Shown here: positions 11,701 to 23,900 of the stretch, one piece after another | Layout of the letters: the number at the start of each line of letters is the position of its first letter | Position numbering within the stretch: the first letter of the stretch is position 1 | Origin: Marasmius tenuissimus | Lineage: Eukaryota > Basidiomycota > Agaricomycetes > Agaricales > Marasmiaceae | Assembly: GCA_029532415.1 (NCBI GenBank) | Contig: JAQOTA010000050.1 | Span: forward strand, 2,108,001-2,172,000 | Direction of reading: 5' to 3' | DNA: 64,000 nt | Position numbers and translations under genes: made by a program | Notes under the pieces: generated by a model | Told to the model about the DNA's origin: nothing | The model's database searches: none | The model's input: only the letters and a program-made list of their open reading frames with translations

Positions 11701-12259
11701 GATGCTATTTCTGGTTTTGCTCACACCTCGCACGAATCCTGTAGATGCACTCAAAGCCTTGGGCACAAAGCTACGTGAAGCTATGCCTCATTTTCAGCCC
11801 GGTCAGATGATAAACGGGTTTCCAAACATGGGACAAGGGATGGGCACACCCACAGCGGCAAGTTTTCCCCACAACTCAGGGACCGCGACCATGTCAACCG
11901 GGAGTCCGTCAACACTATACTCTCCCGCCCCCACGACGCTCACCAATTCGAATGCGAATTCAATAACGCCAACGATGGCCCCGGCCTCGGCCAAGAATTC
12001 ACCGCAGCACGCTCCGGGATCTACCCAGAATTCTCCGCGAAAACAACATAAAACCATTCCACCACCTTCTGGTCCGCCAGGCATTGCGCCCGCGATCGGT
12101 TCCTCGACCTCTGTCTCGTCCTCAACGCCAGGCGCCTCATCAGGCAATACACCGTCTCTCACCAGTGCCACCCTTAAGCGGAAGCAGAACCCAGATACTG
12201 ATAACCAACCACCTTTAAAACGTACCCAACGAAGACAACAACCACGAAAGGGTCCCTGA
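8711..12259 (+). CDS. LIM-domain-binding (Ldb/SEUSS-type) transcriptional co-regulator
   Basis: Proteins with this domain (NLI/Ldb1 in animals, SEUSS in plants, PtaB/Mfg1-type in fungi) are nuclear scaffolds that bridge DNA-binding factors. The model has seven exons: 8711-9353, 9428-10502, 10601-10688, 10747-10861, 10992-11551, 11611-11680 and 11745-12259 (1,021 residues). About 570 residues of Pro/Gly/Met/Asn/Gln-rich low complexity come first. The conserved domain follows (about 573-830), with segments such as GLMRLLQFSG, LAWWNELVREYFTPK and GNYHLKFENFEFEAKSHEKF. A Ser/Thr-rich tail ends in a basic patch. The first intron (9354-9427, GTAGTC...CTCAAC...CAG) is inferred from a frame change and is the weakest junction. 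An alternative start at 8498 would add an unlikely hydrophobic leader. Confidence 0.9.
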
Positions 12260-12947
12260 GCTTTCTGTTATAGTAGCTGTTGTTTATCTCACTTTCTCTC
12301 ACTCTGTGTCGGTATCTTATCTCATTCTGTGTGTTATATTGTCGTCTCTGTGCTTTTTACTGTGCCTCTGTTTTTCTCTCGCTTTCCTCGACTTTTTTTC
12401 GACCATCATCTTGCTCTATATTGACCTGCATTAGTTAATCTCTCTTTCTGTCTGTCCTCAAGTCGCATAGATTGTAACCTAGTACATTAGCAACCGCATC
12501 GGATATCTTACTTTTTTTTGCAGAAGCTTTTCCGTTTCATGGTTTTCTTTGAGCTACTTATTTATCACTCGATGTACTTGTATATATAGCAAACATGTCA
12601 GCAATCTTCACTCGAGGTTTGTTCGGGACTCTACGACGTGACAGCTACAGCCCCTATGGAATGTACATGTACAGACAGCGTACAGATGGCACAGTGGGGC
12701 GGACCCCCAAAAGTAAGTATTGGACTGCGTTGTAGAGTATGCATGAATACTATGTACGTAAAATTGACGTGCAGATTGAATGAAATGCCAAAAATGCGGA
12801 GTGCCGAGTGGATGATATGTGGTAGAGAAAAAGAAACAAGTCTGTGATCGAACAACTCGTTGAACTGGGAATCCAAGAAACAATAAATGTAGGCTACAAG
12901 TCAAGAGGGAGAATTAACCACTACCGCAGTTCTTCCTCGAACTACTG
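12260..12947. other. Convergent 3-prime intergenic region
   Basis: T-rich 3-prime flank of the LIM-binding gene meets the 3-prime flank of the PNUTS-like gene. Short frames on both strands show no family signature, and I see no RNA gene. Confidence 0.5.
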
Positions 12948-15900
12948 CTACGAGATCAACTCGTGTGCAAAATCGCACTGATCCCCATACTTGCATCTGT
13001 ATGCGGCAAATTAAATTAGTTTTCGCTTATATTTTCTCAGAAATTCAAGGTTCGCTCGCCTTCCGGATTGAAAGAAACTGCAAGGTTTTCTTTTATTGTG
13101 TCTAAACCCTCCTCCTTCTGACCCTCCTCTTCCCCGTCCACGAAAACGGCCGCCTCCGCGACCCCCACCCCGGCCACCGATGCCGCTGCCAGTATCGGCC
13201 CATGACCGGTCGCCGCCGTTATCGTAACCATAATCAGAAAATTGCCCCGGTCCCGGCCCTCCTCCGGCGAAGGATTCGCTCGGATATGGTTGCTGTTGCC
13301 CCCCTGCGGCGAACGTATTCGGGTTGAGCTGCTGGAGCAGTACCTGAATCTGGTCCTGGGACATAGATGATAGCTGTTGTTGGAACGCAGCCATTGGATC
13401 TAGACATGCAACAAAGAATTTCATTATTCAGAACGCTCACAACGGGAACATTGCCCGGCTTAAAAACAATGTACGAATTTGGCATACCTCCAGGTCCGTT
13501 CGGGTTGTTGAAACCGTTAGCGACATCACCAGCCCCAGCATCTCCCGCAATAGCGTTCACATTCAGACCGCCCGCTCCCATGTTGCCAGCATTCCCCGTT
13601 GCTAACTGAGCAACTAGGTCTGCAACAGAGGCGAAATCGAGTTGCGTCTGTTGCTGAGGTTGCGCTTGCTCACTGCTAAAGAACAAGTCGTCTACCTCGG
13701 GCCCGACAGTCATCATACAGACATCCTTCTGCTCATCAGCGTCTAATATGTTTGTCGCTTCACCAGGGGTTTCTGGTATGTGCGAGTCGCTCAAATAGAC
13801 TGCAACAAGGGCAGTCTTTTCTCGTTGCTCTTGCATAGTCTTCTCTTGACTCGATTCGCCTCGTGTGATTTGTGCTATGTCAGAAGGTATCTCGATCGCT
13901 AGAAAAAGGTACAGATGAAAGAGACACATTGAGCACCGTCTGGAATAGATAAGGAGAGATAACGATGCTTACGAATCGGCTCCGACCAATCCACCGTCTC
14001 CTCGAACAAATGCTGGTGCAACGCAGCTCCCTCTCCTCGGTCGAGATCACGCAAGCTGTTGTGATGATGCATAGCCTGTACGACGCTCAAGTTAATATAC
14101 ACACATTTGCAACGAAAGACAAAAACGAAAGCTGACATCTCCCACTGGATCGTCGTCGTAAATGGCTCTTTCAATCAGTTTGACCGACTCTAGTTTGCCT
14201 TCGGGTGCCCAAGTAACGGACTTCTTCTTCTTGCCCGACTTGGTCAAGCCCGTGCTAGCCGTAGGAGTCGGAGTCGAGGTTGGTGGTGTGACGACGGTCA
14301 CCGGTGACTGCGTCCGTCCCTTCCCCATGGACTTGAGGGCTTCCTGAAAGGGATCTATCGAAGATGGTTGTGCGATATTGGCTTCCGTAGGTTCCTTCTT
14401 GACCAGCGGTACAGGCGCCTTCTTGAAGGTCGGCAGTCTGGGTTTGGGTTTGGGTGCGGAGAAGAAAGATGAATCCGACTTGGCGTCTTTCACGGGAGGT
14501 CCAGTCGTAGCGGGCTTCGTTGAAACCGTGGAGGGTTTCGTGGTCCCAACAGCGGCCTTCTTGGCTGGTGGTGCCTTTGCAGGTTCTGTTGACTTGCGTT
14601 TCTTGACGGCGGCTGAGTAACGTAGGTGAGAATCTCCATAACAGAATCGCACGATGGACTGGCATGAGCTCACCTGCAGCATTATTGCTACTGTGGCCAT
14701 TCGTGGTCGGTCCGACCTTGGACGCACCCTCTACGAGTTGGCGCCATCTTCGTTCCACATTCGATGCCATATCCTTGATCGCTTTTGGGTACAAGATTTT
14801 GTTGTTTGTTTTTGTACCGATTCGAAACGAATTGCAACCACATAGGAGCACGGGGGAGAAGAAAAGCAAAGAACAGACATGAGTTAGATATAATGTTCGT
14901 ATTTTATGATTGATATACTGTAAAGGAAAGAGGAACGAAAACACGAAGCATTGTTTCGATGTTTCACTTTCAGCCTCTACACGAGCAAGCAGGCAGAGAT
15001 ACTATGCTGTGGGGGATTGCCCAGGTGTATACGTTTGACGCGCCAACGTGGAGAACGGGAGGTGGGCGAAAGCAAGTCGCACTCACCAGGTGTTGGGGGA
15101 TCCTTCGTTATCTTGACCACCACTTTACCGAGTTTTGAGTTCTTGAGCGTTTCTACTGTTAAAGGCAACCGGTCGATAATCTAGAAGGGCAATCAGGATG
15201 CGATCGGAAACGCATGAAAGAGGGCTACTTACATGCAGTAATGGCATCGTCGTCTCTGCCACAGGGTCACCTTCTTTGGCAGCATGTGCCGCCTTGAGCC
15301 ACTCTCTAGTAACATCAAGCGCGCCAGAATTCTCACTCCAAGCACGAAAATAGTGGTTACCAGCGCCATCTCGTATTTTCGTGAGTATCTCGAGGCGTAA
15401 GCCAGGATCAACATCATGAAGGCCGAAATTTTCGAGACGCTGCACGAGTGTATTGACCGCTTGTGCACCAGTGAATGCGGATGATTGAAGTAGGGGCTTG
15501 ATGGAGGATGCGAGTTGCTGCTTGCGTTGTTCCAAGGTTGGGCCTTGCTGCACTTGCGGTTGTGACCCCGAGCTTGATGCTACCGGGTACGGTGCCAGCT
15601 GCAAAGTTTGCGGTTGAGATACTGGTGGAGGATGGGATTGCTGGGGTTGAGGTTGTTGGATTTGCAGCGGTCGTTGAGGCGCCTGGTGTTGTGGCTGCTG
15701 GTTCGGATTGCTGTAGAATTGCGAAGGAGATATGGTACTGAGAAGAGATGCTGGGGGGGATGAGGCATGTAATGCTTGAGGAGAAAGGGTGCCTTGTGAC
15801 GGGGGTGAGTGTGAATGTGAGTGGGGCGAGTGAGCGGTCTGTTGTTGGCTATGCTGTTGTGGATAGTATGACATGAATGACGGGGCGGGTGCTATACTGG

Positions 15901-16579
15901 AATACGAAGAATAAGGGTACTGGGAAGATGTCGCTGACTGAGGTGGAGGCGAGTGGGAGTAATGCTGTTGTTGTTGTTGTTGCTGTATCTTATTCGCGGA
16001 GTTGCTGGCACTGCTCATGGAGGTCAACGCAGGGCTTGAAAGAATCAGACAAAGTGCAGACAGAGAACAACAAGACACTTACTCGATCACCATTGTTGTC
16101 TGCTCGTTTGTAGGCGAGTGTGACGGCGCTTGAACGGGTGGTGGGGACTGGTGGCTCTGCGGTTGTGACGGGGGCCCAGAGCTGGACGAGGTCGCGCCAT
16201 TCAGGCTAGAATACGAGGATAATGGGAGTGATGAGGTCGACCATGATGATGAACCGTATGGCATCGTATTGTAGGGCCCGGGTTGTGAGTAGAAGGACTG
16301 CGTAGGAAAGCCATAGAATGGCGACGTGGGCGACCCAGAGGGTGCAGCTGATGAGGACAGATATGGCTTCAGTTCTGGGTCAGACGACCAGCAAAGACCG
16401 AACTCACCACCAATGTCGCTAATGAGATCGTTGATATCAAGGGAATTCGAGGTAGACGCCCCTGGTGTCGTGGCTGTCGGCGTCGAGCGATCTTTTGCCC
16501 ATTCGTCAACCACACTCCCTGGGCGAGCTCGCTGCCCGTCTGCTGCCAGATTTGGCATCCAGGAAAACGGAGTCTCCAT
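12948..16579 (-). CDS. PNUTS-like PP1 nuclear targeting subunit (TFIIS-N, RVxF motif, CCCH finger)
   Basis: PNUTS (PPP1R10) targets protein phosphatase 1 to chromatin and RNA polymerase II termination complexes. Nine exons (16579-16083, 16034-15233, 15180-15087, 14781-14674, 14612-14137, 14075-13973, 13898-13488, 13399-13060, 12996-12948) give 959 residues. In order: a Ser/Pro/Gln-rich N terminus with a short poly-Q tract; a TFIIS N-terminal (LW) domain at about 345-500; a basic Ala/Pro/Lys linker; the PP1-docking KKKKSVTWAPEGKLESVKL segment near 630; a Gln-rich part; RGG repeats; and a terminal CCCH zinc finger (C-x7-C-x5-C-x3-H). The last intron (13059-12997) must be spliced GC-AG to complete the finger. 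The end of exon 5 could be 9 nt earlier. The third intron (305 bp) is unusually long. Confidence 0.88.
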
Positions 16580-17017
16580 TGTCCCTTTTTCTGTGCTCTT
16601 TTCTCGCGTTTGGTTGTTTCTCTTTTCGGATTCTCAGCAGAAATCTGTAAAGCAAAAACTAGGGCAACTAGGCTTGGTACTTTGCATATAACCACTGCAA
16701 GCACTAGCACGGAAAAATGGGCGTAATCTGACGCAGACGAGGACAGCGACGACGACGAACAACCTGGCAGTCTCCCAGAGCGGACACAGCCACTGCTTTA
16801 TCATGATTTCGAACTCCGAGCGCTGCAAGTTGAGACTCCGACGGGCCGAATAGCCCATTTGGAAGGTGACATCAATTACTGTCACAGTCCGTGACAGTCT
16901 TGTTTTGTGTTCACGCGAGACAATTGTTGTCAGATTGATTAGTAGCGGTCAAGCATTTGTTTATTTTTTTTCGACACTTCTGAGACTTGACTTCTTCCTC
17001 TTCCTCTTACCACCATC
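16580..17017. promoter_or_regulatory. Divergent promoter, PNUTS-like / HMG-box gene
   Basis: These 438 bp lie between two opposite start codons (16579 minus, 17018 plus). The HMG side ends in a pyrimidine-rich CTTCCTCTTCCTCTTACC tract directly before the start, common in fungal 5-prime UTRs. No TATA box is obvious. Confidence 0.45.
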
Positions 17018-17950
17018 ATGGCTGACGATGCCTTCGAAGCTGCTCGCATCAAGGTTTGATTTCATTGTACCTGCCACTGATCTATACTGACACTTTTCTC
17101 ATGTTGTAGTATGTCAGAGGTCTGCAGACTGTCGTTGACGCTATGCGAGAATGCACAGAGCTGGCCGAGATCTACATGAATACTCTCAATGACCCGGACG
17201 CTACCCTTCACATCAACGGCACTCTCAAGCGTAAGCGCGGGAAAGGAAAGGATTTGGACGACGAGGGTGGAAAGCGTAAACGCGTCAAGGACCCAAATGC
17301 ACCCAAGCGACCGGCATCGTCGTACATCCTCTTCCAGAACGATGTTCGTCAGACTATCAAGGAAAAATACCCCGACTTGTCGCCGGCCGAGCTTCGAGGA
17401 GTGATATCTCAGGAGTGGGCGAACCTCAAGGACGACCAGAAAGATGTATGGTTGCTGTTCTCCATCTGTCCTCATCTCATTGCACGCGTTCTGACGTGTT
17501 TCATTTTACCTATAGCATTACAAGAAAGCCGCAGAGTCACATAAGGAGAAATATATGGCAGACAAGGCTGCTTATGCCGCGAGATCCCCGGAAGAGGTTG
17601 CTGCCGCTGCTCGGGATGTTCAGGAAAAAGTTTGTAGTCTTCTGGCCTTAAGATCCAACATTCGATGCTTACCTTCGGCATAGCCAAAACGTAGTAAACC
17701 TACACAAAAGAAAGCTAGCAAGACTCCGGCCAAAGTCGTATCGCCCCAGAGCTCACCGGAACCTGAGCCAGCTCCCGTTAAGCAGACATCCTCCGCACCC
17801 GACACTGAGGACAGCTCCGAAGAAAGTGGCTCGTCGGACGAGGAAGAGGAAGAAGTGGAAGACGATGATGATGATGAGGAAGTCAAGCCGGCACCCAAGA
17901 AGGCCAAAGTATCCGAAAAGCCTGCCTCGAAGCGGAAGGCGAGGGCATAA
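17018..17950 (+). CDS. HMG-box chromatin protein
   Basis: A single-box HMGB-type DNA-bending protein of 250 residues from four exons (17018-17053, 17110-17445, 17516-17629, 17684-17950). An N-terminal helical segment (about 10-36) precedes a basic KRKRGKGK stretch. The HMG box spans about 73-143, opening DPNAPKRPASSYILF and including the ISQEWANL core. A Pro/Ser linker, a long Glu/Asp run and a Lys-rich tail follow. The acidic tail and basic end resemble HMGB and Hmo1/Nhp10-like proteins. Which yeast protein is the true orthologue cannot be decided here. Role is inferred as nuclear architectural binding. Confidence 0.93.
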
Positions 17951-19349
17951 TTCGCCTCGAAAGCCCTGCGCACTTGCGGCTCATCGTGCAACCTGGTGGT
18001 ATTGCGACAGTTATCGTTATAGTCCGAATTTCTATTCCTTTCCTCACTCTATCCTCATCCTAATTTGTCTACCCGCTCTTTTGTCTGCTTGCCTCGACTG
18101 CTACGATTCCGAGCTCATCGCTCTTCTGCTTTTTTTGGTGCTACGACTTTTTGGCCGTATCAACAGGTAGTTTGGGACTATGGCTTTAACACATTGTCTC
18201 TCTCTTAACGAACTTCTGCATTTGTTGTTGTTCGAAACCAACCATAGTAATTGTTGTAATCGCGTATTGAATATAGTTCAATTATTTCCGTGCCCGAGGT
18301 TAGATTGCATTCGATGGTTGTCCCTCGATACTGTATCCTCATGTTACTGTCAACAAAAATCGTTTGACTCGATACGAGTAGGGACCACGAGCTAAGTTTG
18401 GCGATGTGGATTGATCATCATGGTACTCGTCCACGCTGCAAGCGCAACCGGGCTCTTCGTCCTTTTGACTAGATCAACCAGCAGCCTCCCGAAGCTCAAG
18501 CGCCCATTCCCGGGCCTTTACTCTCTCCAAGCTTGCAACTCAGCCAAGCTCGAGGGTCAATGCACAGTAAGCGCTAGCTCGAACTGATGTTGAGTCAGCT
18601 GGCACGGAACAATTAATTGGAGGGCCCAGAAATATCGCAGTGGCAGATTCGGTCCTGATTCCGGTAAGCGGAAGTTCCCTGAAGTTCCCCACTGTCCAGA
18701 CAAGACCTGGGGTCAGCCTGGGGTTGACTTCGTTGGATTTTCCCTCAGTATGGCCGCTCGTACGTGGTCCCCGGCCTTGCAGCACTGGGAATACCAATGG
18801 TACGCTGGAATAGAAAAATGTTTTTCATGGTTCGTCTGTGAACGTAGGGGCAGGCAACTGGGTCGTGTACATGTCGATGCACATTGCAGGACAATGTATT
18901 ACGTCCTGGTTGGCTGGGAAGCACCCGGGACACGAGACTCAATTTTCCGAATTTCGAAAGCCTCCTGCTGACTCTGTTCAGAGCCTCGTGCAAGTTGCCT
19001 TTCGACATGACTATTCACGAACGTCCTGGACATTTTTAATCCTGGATTTTCACCGCAGCTCCTGTAGCTCACGATTCCGGCGTTAACCGTCGCCGGTGAC
19101 CGTAGCTTTCGACGACTTATGGCACCTGTTACTGCGCAGAGCTATACTTTGACTCGATCTCTATGGAAAGCTGTCGAATATGAGGTATTTTTGAGTGTAT
19201 AGCCTTGATTCCTGGGCACATTCTTGGGTAGTCAGCAGAAATCAGATGACGGTGGATAGCCTCAGTCCCACAGTGACACAGAGCGCCTATATAAGCCGGC
19301 CTGACCCATCGAAGCACCCTCTCCTCTCACCCTCATCCTTCGCACTCGC
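17951..19349. other. Intergenic region
   Basis: The 3-prime flank of the HMG gene is followed by about 900 bp with no supported gene. Short frames on both strands (for example 18540-18797 minus) lack motifs. The right end is the promoter of the first WW gene. Confidence 0.5.
19288..19295 (+). promoter_or_regulatory. TATA box of first WW gene
   Basis: TATATAAG lies 55 nt before the ATG at 19350. A matching TATA sequence sits 53 nt before the neighbouring paralogue, which supports both as core promoter elements. Confidence 0.6.
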
Positions 19350-20371
19350 ATGGAACAGGAGAATCCCGATAAACGACCTCTTCCACCAGGATGGGTAACT
19401 CAATATGACCCAAAGTGCGTGTTGATCTATATTTTCATCGATTGTACTTATCAGTCACGTTCTGGGCGATCTGGCAGCTATCGAACTTGGTGAATAACAT
19501 TTCTTTGGATCTTGATGAACACGTTGCAGTTGGAATTGACGAGTTGTGAAGGTTTTATGTCAATACGAAGGCACAACCTCCTGAAATTACATGGAGTCAT
19601 CCCTTGGGACCTCCAGGCAGCCCAGCACCTCCCAACCAATACGCACCTCCACCTGGACCACCCCCACCTGGTGGACCTCCGCAAGACAATCGTAGCCAAC
19701 CACCTTCATTCCCTAGTGGACCAGGAGGACCAGGAGGATACGGATATAATAATAGTCCTCAGGGAGGATATGGCGGTTACAATAGCCCTCCTCCAGGCGG
19801 TGGCGGATGGAACCAATCACCTCCACCGCAACAGTATGGTGGGTATGGATCGCCCCCTCCCCAGCAAGGATACGGCGGGGCACCATACGGTGGATATCAA
19901 GGAGGATATAACCAAGGTCCTCCTCCACAGCAGCAAGGAAGCAAGGGTACGTACTGAATGACATCGAAACCCGTGTATCTCTGAAACGAATCATGTTTTG
20001 ATAGGAGGCTTGCTCGGTGGATTGTTTGGCGGTGGTCACAAGCCACCTCAGCAACAGGTTGTTTATCAACAAGCTCCACCGCAAAAGTCGAGCGGTCCCG
20101 GAATGGGTACTGCGATGGCACTTGGTAAGTCGAGTATACGGCTGTGGGCATTCTTTATCGATTTGACTGTTTGCTAGGTGCTGGCGGTCTTCTCGCCGGT
20201 GGTCTCATCGGAGGAGCAATAGCGTCAGATCAGGCAGATGATGAACGGGATGCCTACATGTCCGGTAAGAATGAGTTTCCCGAACAACCCGTCGTTGTTG
20301 GCCGCTAATTGTTGTGAACTATAGGGTACCAAGATGGGCAAGACGGTGACTTTGGTGATACCGATTGGTAA
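19350..20371 (+). CDS. WW-domain protein, WWM1-like
   Basis: A 241-residue protein from six exons: 19350-19414, 19478-19489, 19552-19946, 20005-20124, 20178-20264 and 20325-20371. An N-terminal WW domain (about 10-40) runs from LPPGW to TWSHP. Its middle, NYRTWFY, is completed only if the 12-nt microexon 19478-19489 is included. A Pro/Gly/Tyr/Gln-rich stretch with PPxY-like repeats follows, then a glycine-rich hydrophobic segment (GLLGGLFGG, GAGGLLAGGLIGGA) and an acidic DGDFGDTDW end. This order matches yeast Wwm1, a WW protein linked to metacaspase, so a shared role is possible but inferred. It is followed in tandem by a larger paralogue. Confidence 0.85.
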
Positions 20372-20902
20372 ATCTGATGCGCTCGAGCCTCCGCCTTTCT
20401 CATGTACCCTATATGCACCCGAGCGTCTCTTTTTTCACCGGTTCCTATCACGTCTTCTTGGGTTTGCCATGATTTCTTCTGTTTCGACACGCCAGCAGAC
20501 TCGTTGTATACCACTGTATTTCTCGGCGCATAGTACTCTGTAAATCATCTTTCTTGAATATAGCACATAGATTGCGGAGGCAGCGAGAAATGTTCGCGCC
20601 GTACATCTGTCCGGCATCCGGGAAGCGTCCGGGCGGGCATTTTCCGACATCATCCTTTGACCACAACCATGCTCTACTCGCGACGTCGTGTCGTTTTTCT
20701 TCTGTTGGTACCGGTACGGTACATGAACTCGCCTAGCTTCTCCTCTCCCTATACCTCCGTTATACCTCCTCGCATTTTCGAAAGCGAGCGGATATTACAC
20801 GAGCCCTGATCACAGGAAAGCAATCACACGTTCAACTATCAAACTTCAGTGCCTTCCTTTGACAGTGATCCAGGGTTGAACATGTAGCGCTCATGTCAAT
20901 GT

Positions 20903-20910
20903 TATATAAA
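20903..20910 (+). promoter_or_regulatory. TATA box of second WW gene
   Basis: TATATAAA occurs 53 nt before the ATG at 20963, in the same relative place as the box of the upstream paralogue. Confidence 0.6.
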
Positions 20911-20962
20911 AAGCCTGTGGAGGAGTGCTTGGACCTCTCTTACCTACCCTCTTTTAGATGAC

Positions 20963-23900
20963 ATGCCCGCACCCGTGAATCCTGATACGAGACCGTTACC
21001 TTCAGGATGGGAAGAACGTTTTGATGCTCGGTGGGTACTATGTTGAGTCTATTTTTCGGCAGAGTTCATTGATCTGGATCGAACTGTTGGACAGCAAAGG
21101 GGCCTGGTTGGTTCCTTTCTTCGTTTGACCTGTGCTTGTGACTCACTAGTTGCGTGTTTCTGAATATTCACAGGTTCTACGTGCAGAGAAACACAATCCC
21201 AAGCCGGGCAACGTACATACACCCCAGTGATTCAAGGTTCTCGACATCAACTTCACCTCAATCAACCTCTACCTCGGGTGGCCCAGATCATACGGACCCT
21301 GACTGTCCAGTACCTGCACTCAGACTCAGAGATCGCGACGCAGATAATACGCCCGCTATGACCACATTAAGTTTCGCTCAACGTCTCTATGCCAGCGCAC
21401 TACCGTCCAAGAATAGTCCTGAACAAACAGGGAATACAAGTGTTATCGCGCCCAATACAGCAGATACTGCACCAGGTGGTGCTCACACCTCATCACACTC
21501 CACTGGCCCAAACGAAGCTCGAGCCAATCGAGGGTCTTACTCACCGCCGCTTCTCTCTTTGGCCTCTCTATCTCTCAATTCCGCGGAGAACAATTCATCC
21601 ACGTCATTGGACACGGGAGGATCGTTCTACAGGGGACCTGTAGCAGGACAGACCCCGACGCGTTTAAATGGTGATCTGAGACCCAAAGAGACTCACGTTC
21701 ATCCGCCCAAAACACAAACACAACCAGCACCCCATTCACCCACGAACACTTCTGTCATGAACCACCATCGTGCTTCCACAATCAGTGCCCCCGCGAATCC
21801 ATCTATGTACACGAAACCGTACACGTTCACCCCACCTTCAGAGATACCGAATCGTATTCTTGTTGCACGACCTCCGTCTCACGCTTCTCAAAGCAGTACA
21901 TCTACATCTCTATCCGGTTCATGGCCAACAGGAACGGGAACCATAAATCAGTCGCCACCGCCGCCACCTGCGAAACCTGGTTACAGTTCCTACAATGTCA
22001 GTAACCTGCCACTACATTTATAGTCTCCGACGCTTAACCACTTTTGCAGTCGTCTCCTGGGGCAGGAAATTACAGTTCGTTGGTGTCGAGCCCTAGCTCG
22101 AGCCAATATTCGAACAATGCATCCCAAACTTTGCTTCCCCCAACATCCTACAACCAGACGCAATACCATAACTGTCCTTCACCGTCATCATCGTTGACAA
22201 GTTCAGTCCAAACTCCTCTCACACCTCCGTTCACCCCTCCTATGGCAAATTCCATACCGACACCCTCTATGAATGGAAACGCGTTGCTGGCAGCGGCAGG
22301 AAAATCAGTTCTACGTTTTGCTTTGGGAAGCGTCTTTGGCGTGGTGACACCCGATATACTATTCTCAGGGCTTGCGAGCTCCGTGCTTGACGCAGGAATG
22401 CTCGATGCTTTAACAGGAAGCCTTTCAAACCTGAATGTAAACTCGGCTGATCTAGATCTAGCACAGTTTCAAGCTGCATTTCAGGGCGCACCCGGGACAA
22501 ATTATCAGGGCATTATCAATTCGATCATCCAACAGCAGCAGGTTTCACCCAGTCCGGGTGTAGACTACCAGGTCATATTGGACGCGCTGACAAAGATACA
22601 CTCCGCCCAGGCGCACGGCGGCGGGCTTGGAGGGTCGTCTCCAGGCTTGGGAGGTCTCGTTGGATATCAGCCGATGGTGAACGCTCAGAATCAACAACAA
22701 ATTCAGGCGTTGACGTCGGCCATTCAGCAACAGGCGGCGCAGAACGCCCAGCTGATTCAACAACAGATTCAGCAGATACAGAATTCTTCGCAGCCGAATA
22801 CTACCCACGTCCAGAACTACCTCCAAACGGCGTATCAGCAGCAGCTCGCGATGAGTGCAGGGGCTTCGACACACCAACAGCAACCGCAGAATTCGGCGCC
22901 GATGTTGGCCACTCAACAATCTCAGACCCTGGTCCCTGGTCCTCACCAGCAGCATAGCACCCATACCAGCAACCAGAGCGTCTCACAGCCGCCGCCTCCG
23001 TCCCAAAACACACAAAATTCTCATTCCTTTTCCACTCAACATTCATTGCGCCCTCCACGACCGCCACATTCCACAGGCTCATCGCAGACTTCTCCCTCCA
23101 TCTCAGGCCCCAGTAATCAACAACCGTCTCATTCCACGATAGCACAACCATCGCACTCCTCGACTTCGGTGCCACGAGACCTCCATCGTTTCATGCACCC
23201 ACCACTCAACAGCCGCCTCGGCCTCAGTCGTATCAACTTCAACCCGTGCGACCAACTCAACAGCAGCCTCCCCGACCCCCGTCGGAGCACGTACAATCAC
23301 ATCAGCATAGTCAGCCTGGGCGGCCGCCCTTGCAGCAGCACTCGTCGCATTCGGGGTTGCAGTATCAGCAGCAGCAGCCCCCACGACCATCGCAGCACCA
23401 ACCTCCTCGACCGATCTCGCAGTATCACCAGACGCAGCAACAGCAACAACAGGGATCACAACCTCAGTACCAACATCCTCAGCAGCAGCAGCCGCAACAA
23501 CAAGCACAGTACCACCACCAGCAGCAGCCACAGTACCAACTACAGCAGAGTCCCCAATCACAACCACAGTACCAGGAACAACAGTCACAGCCACAATATC
23601 AGCAGGAGCAAGGGCAGACCCAACCTCCCCAGGAGCAGTCGGCGTATTACAATCCACAAATTTACCAACAAGAGCAGGGTTACTCGCCGTATCCAGAATC
23701 GGACTCAGGCTATTCCCCGGAGCAGACTCCTGGGTACACGCTCGAGCCGGGAGGTGGCGGGACCGAGGGCTCGTCAGGCTCGTTCACCAGTATGTTGGGG
23801 AGTGCGTTCCATTTTGGGACCCAATTGCTCAATAACTATGCCGCGAACAACAATTCTGCGGCGAGTGGTGATGGGGGTGGTGGTGAGGCGGCGCCGGGAT

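Noticed and set aside
13234..13424. Separate short RGG-protein gene suggested by frames at 13011-13424
   Set aside because: It is exon 8 of the PNUTS-like gene, joined in frame upstream and to the CCCH finger downstream.
16347..16379. 33-bp GTGAGT...CAG segment in exon 1 of the PNUTS-like gene as an intron
   Set aside because: Too short for splicing in this genome, and a multiple of three, so it was left as coding.
23103..23657. Long minus-strand ORF (184 codons) opposite the second WW gene
   Set aside because: It mirrors the CAA/CAG-rich coding tract and gives only Val/Ala-rich sequence without motifs.
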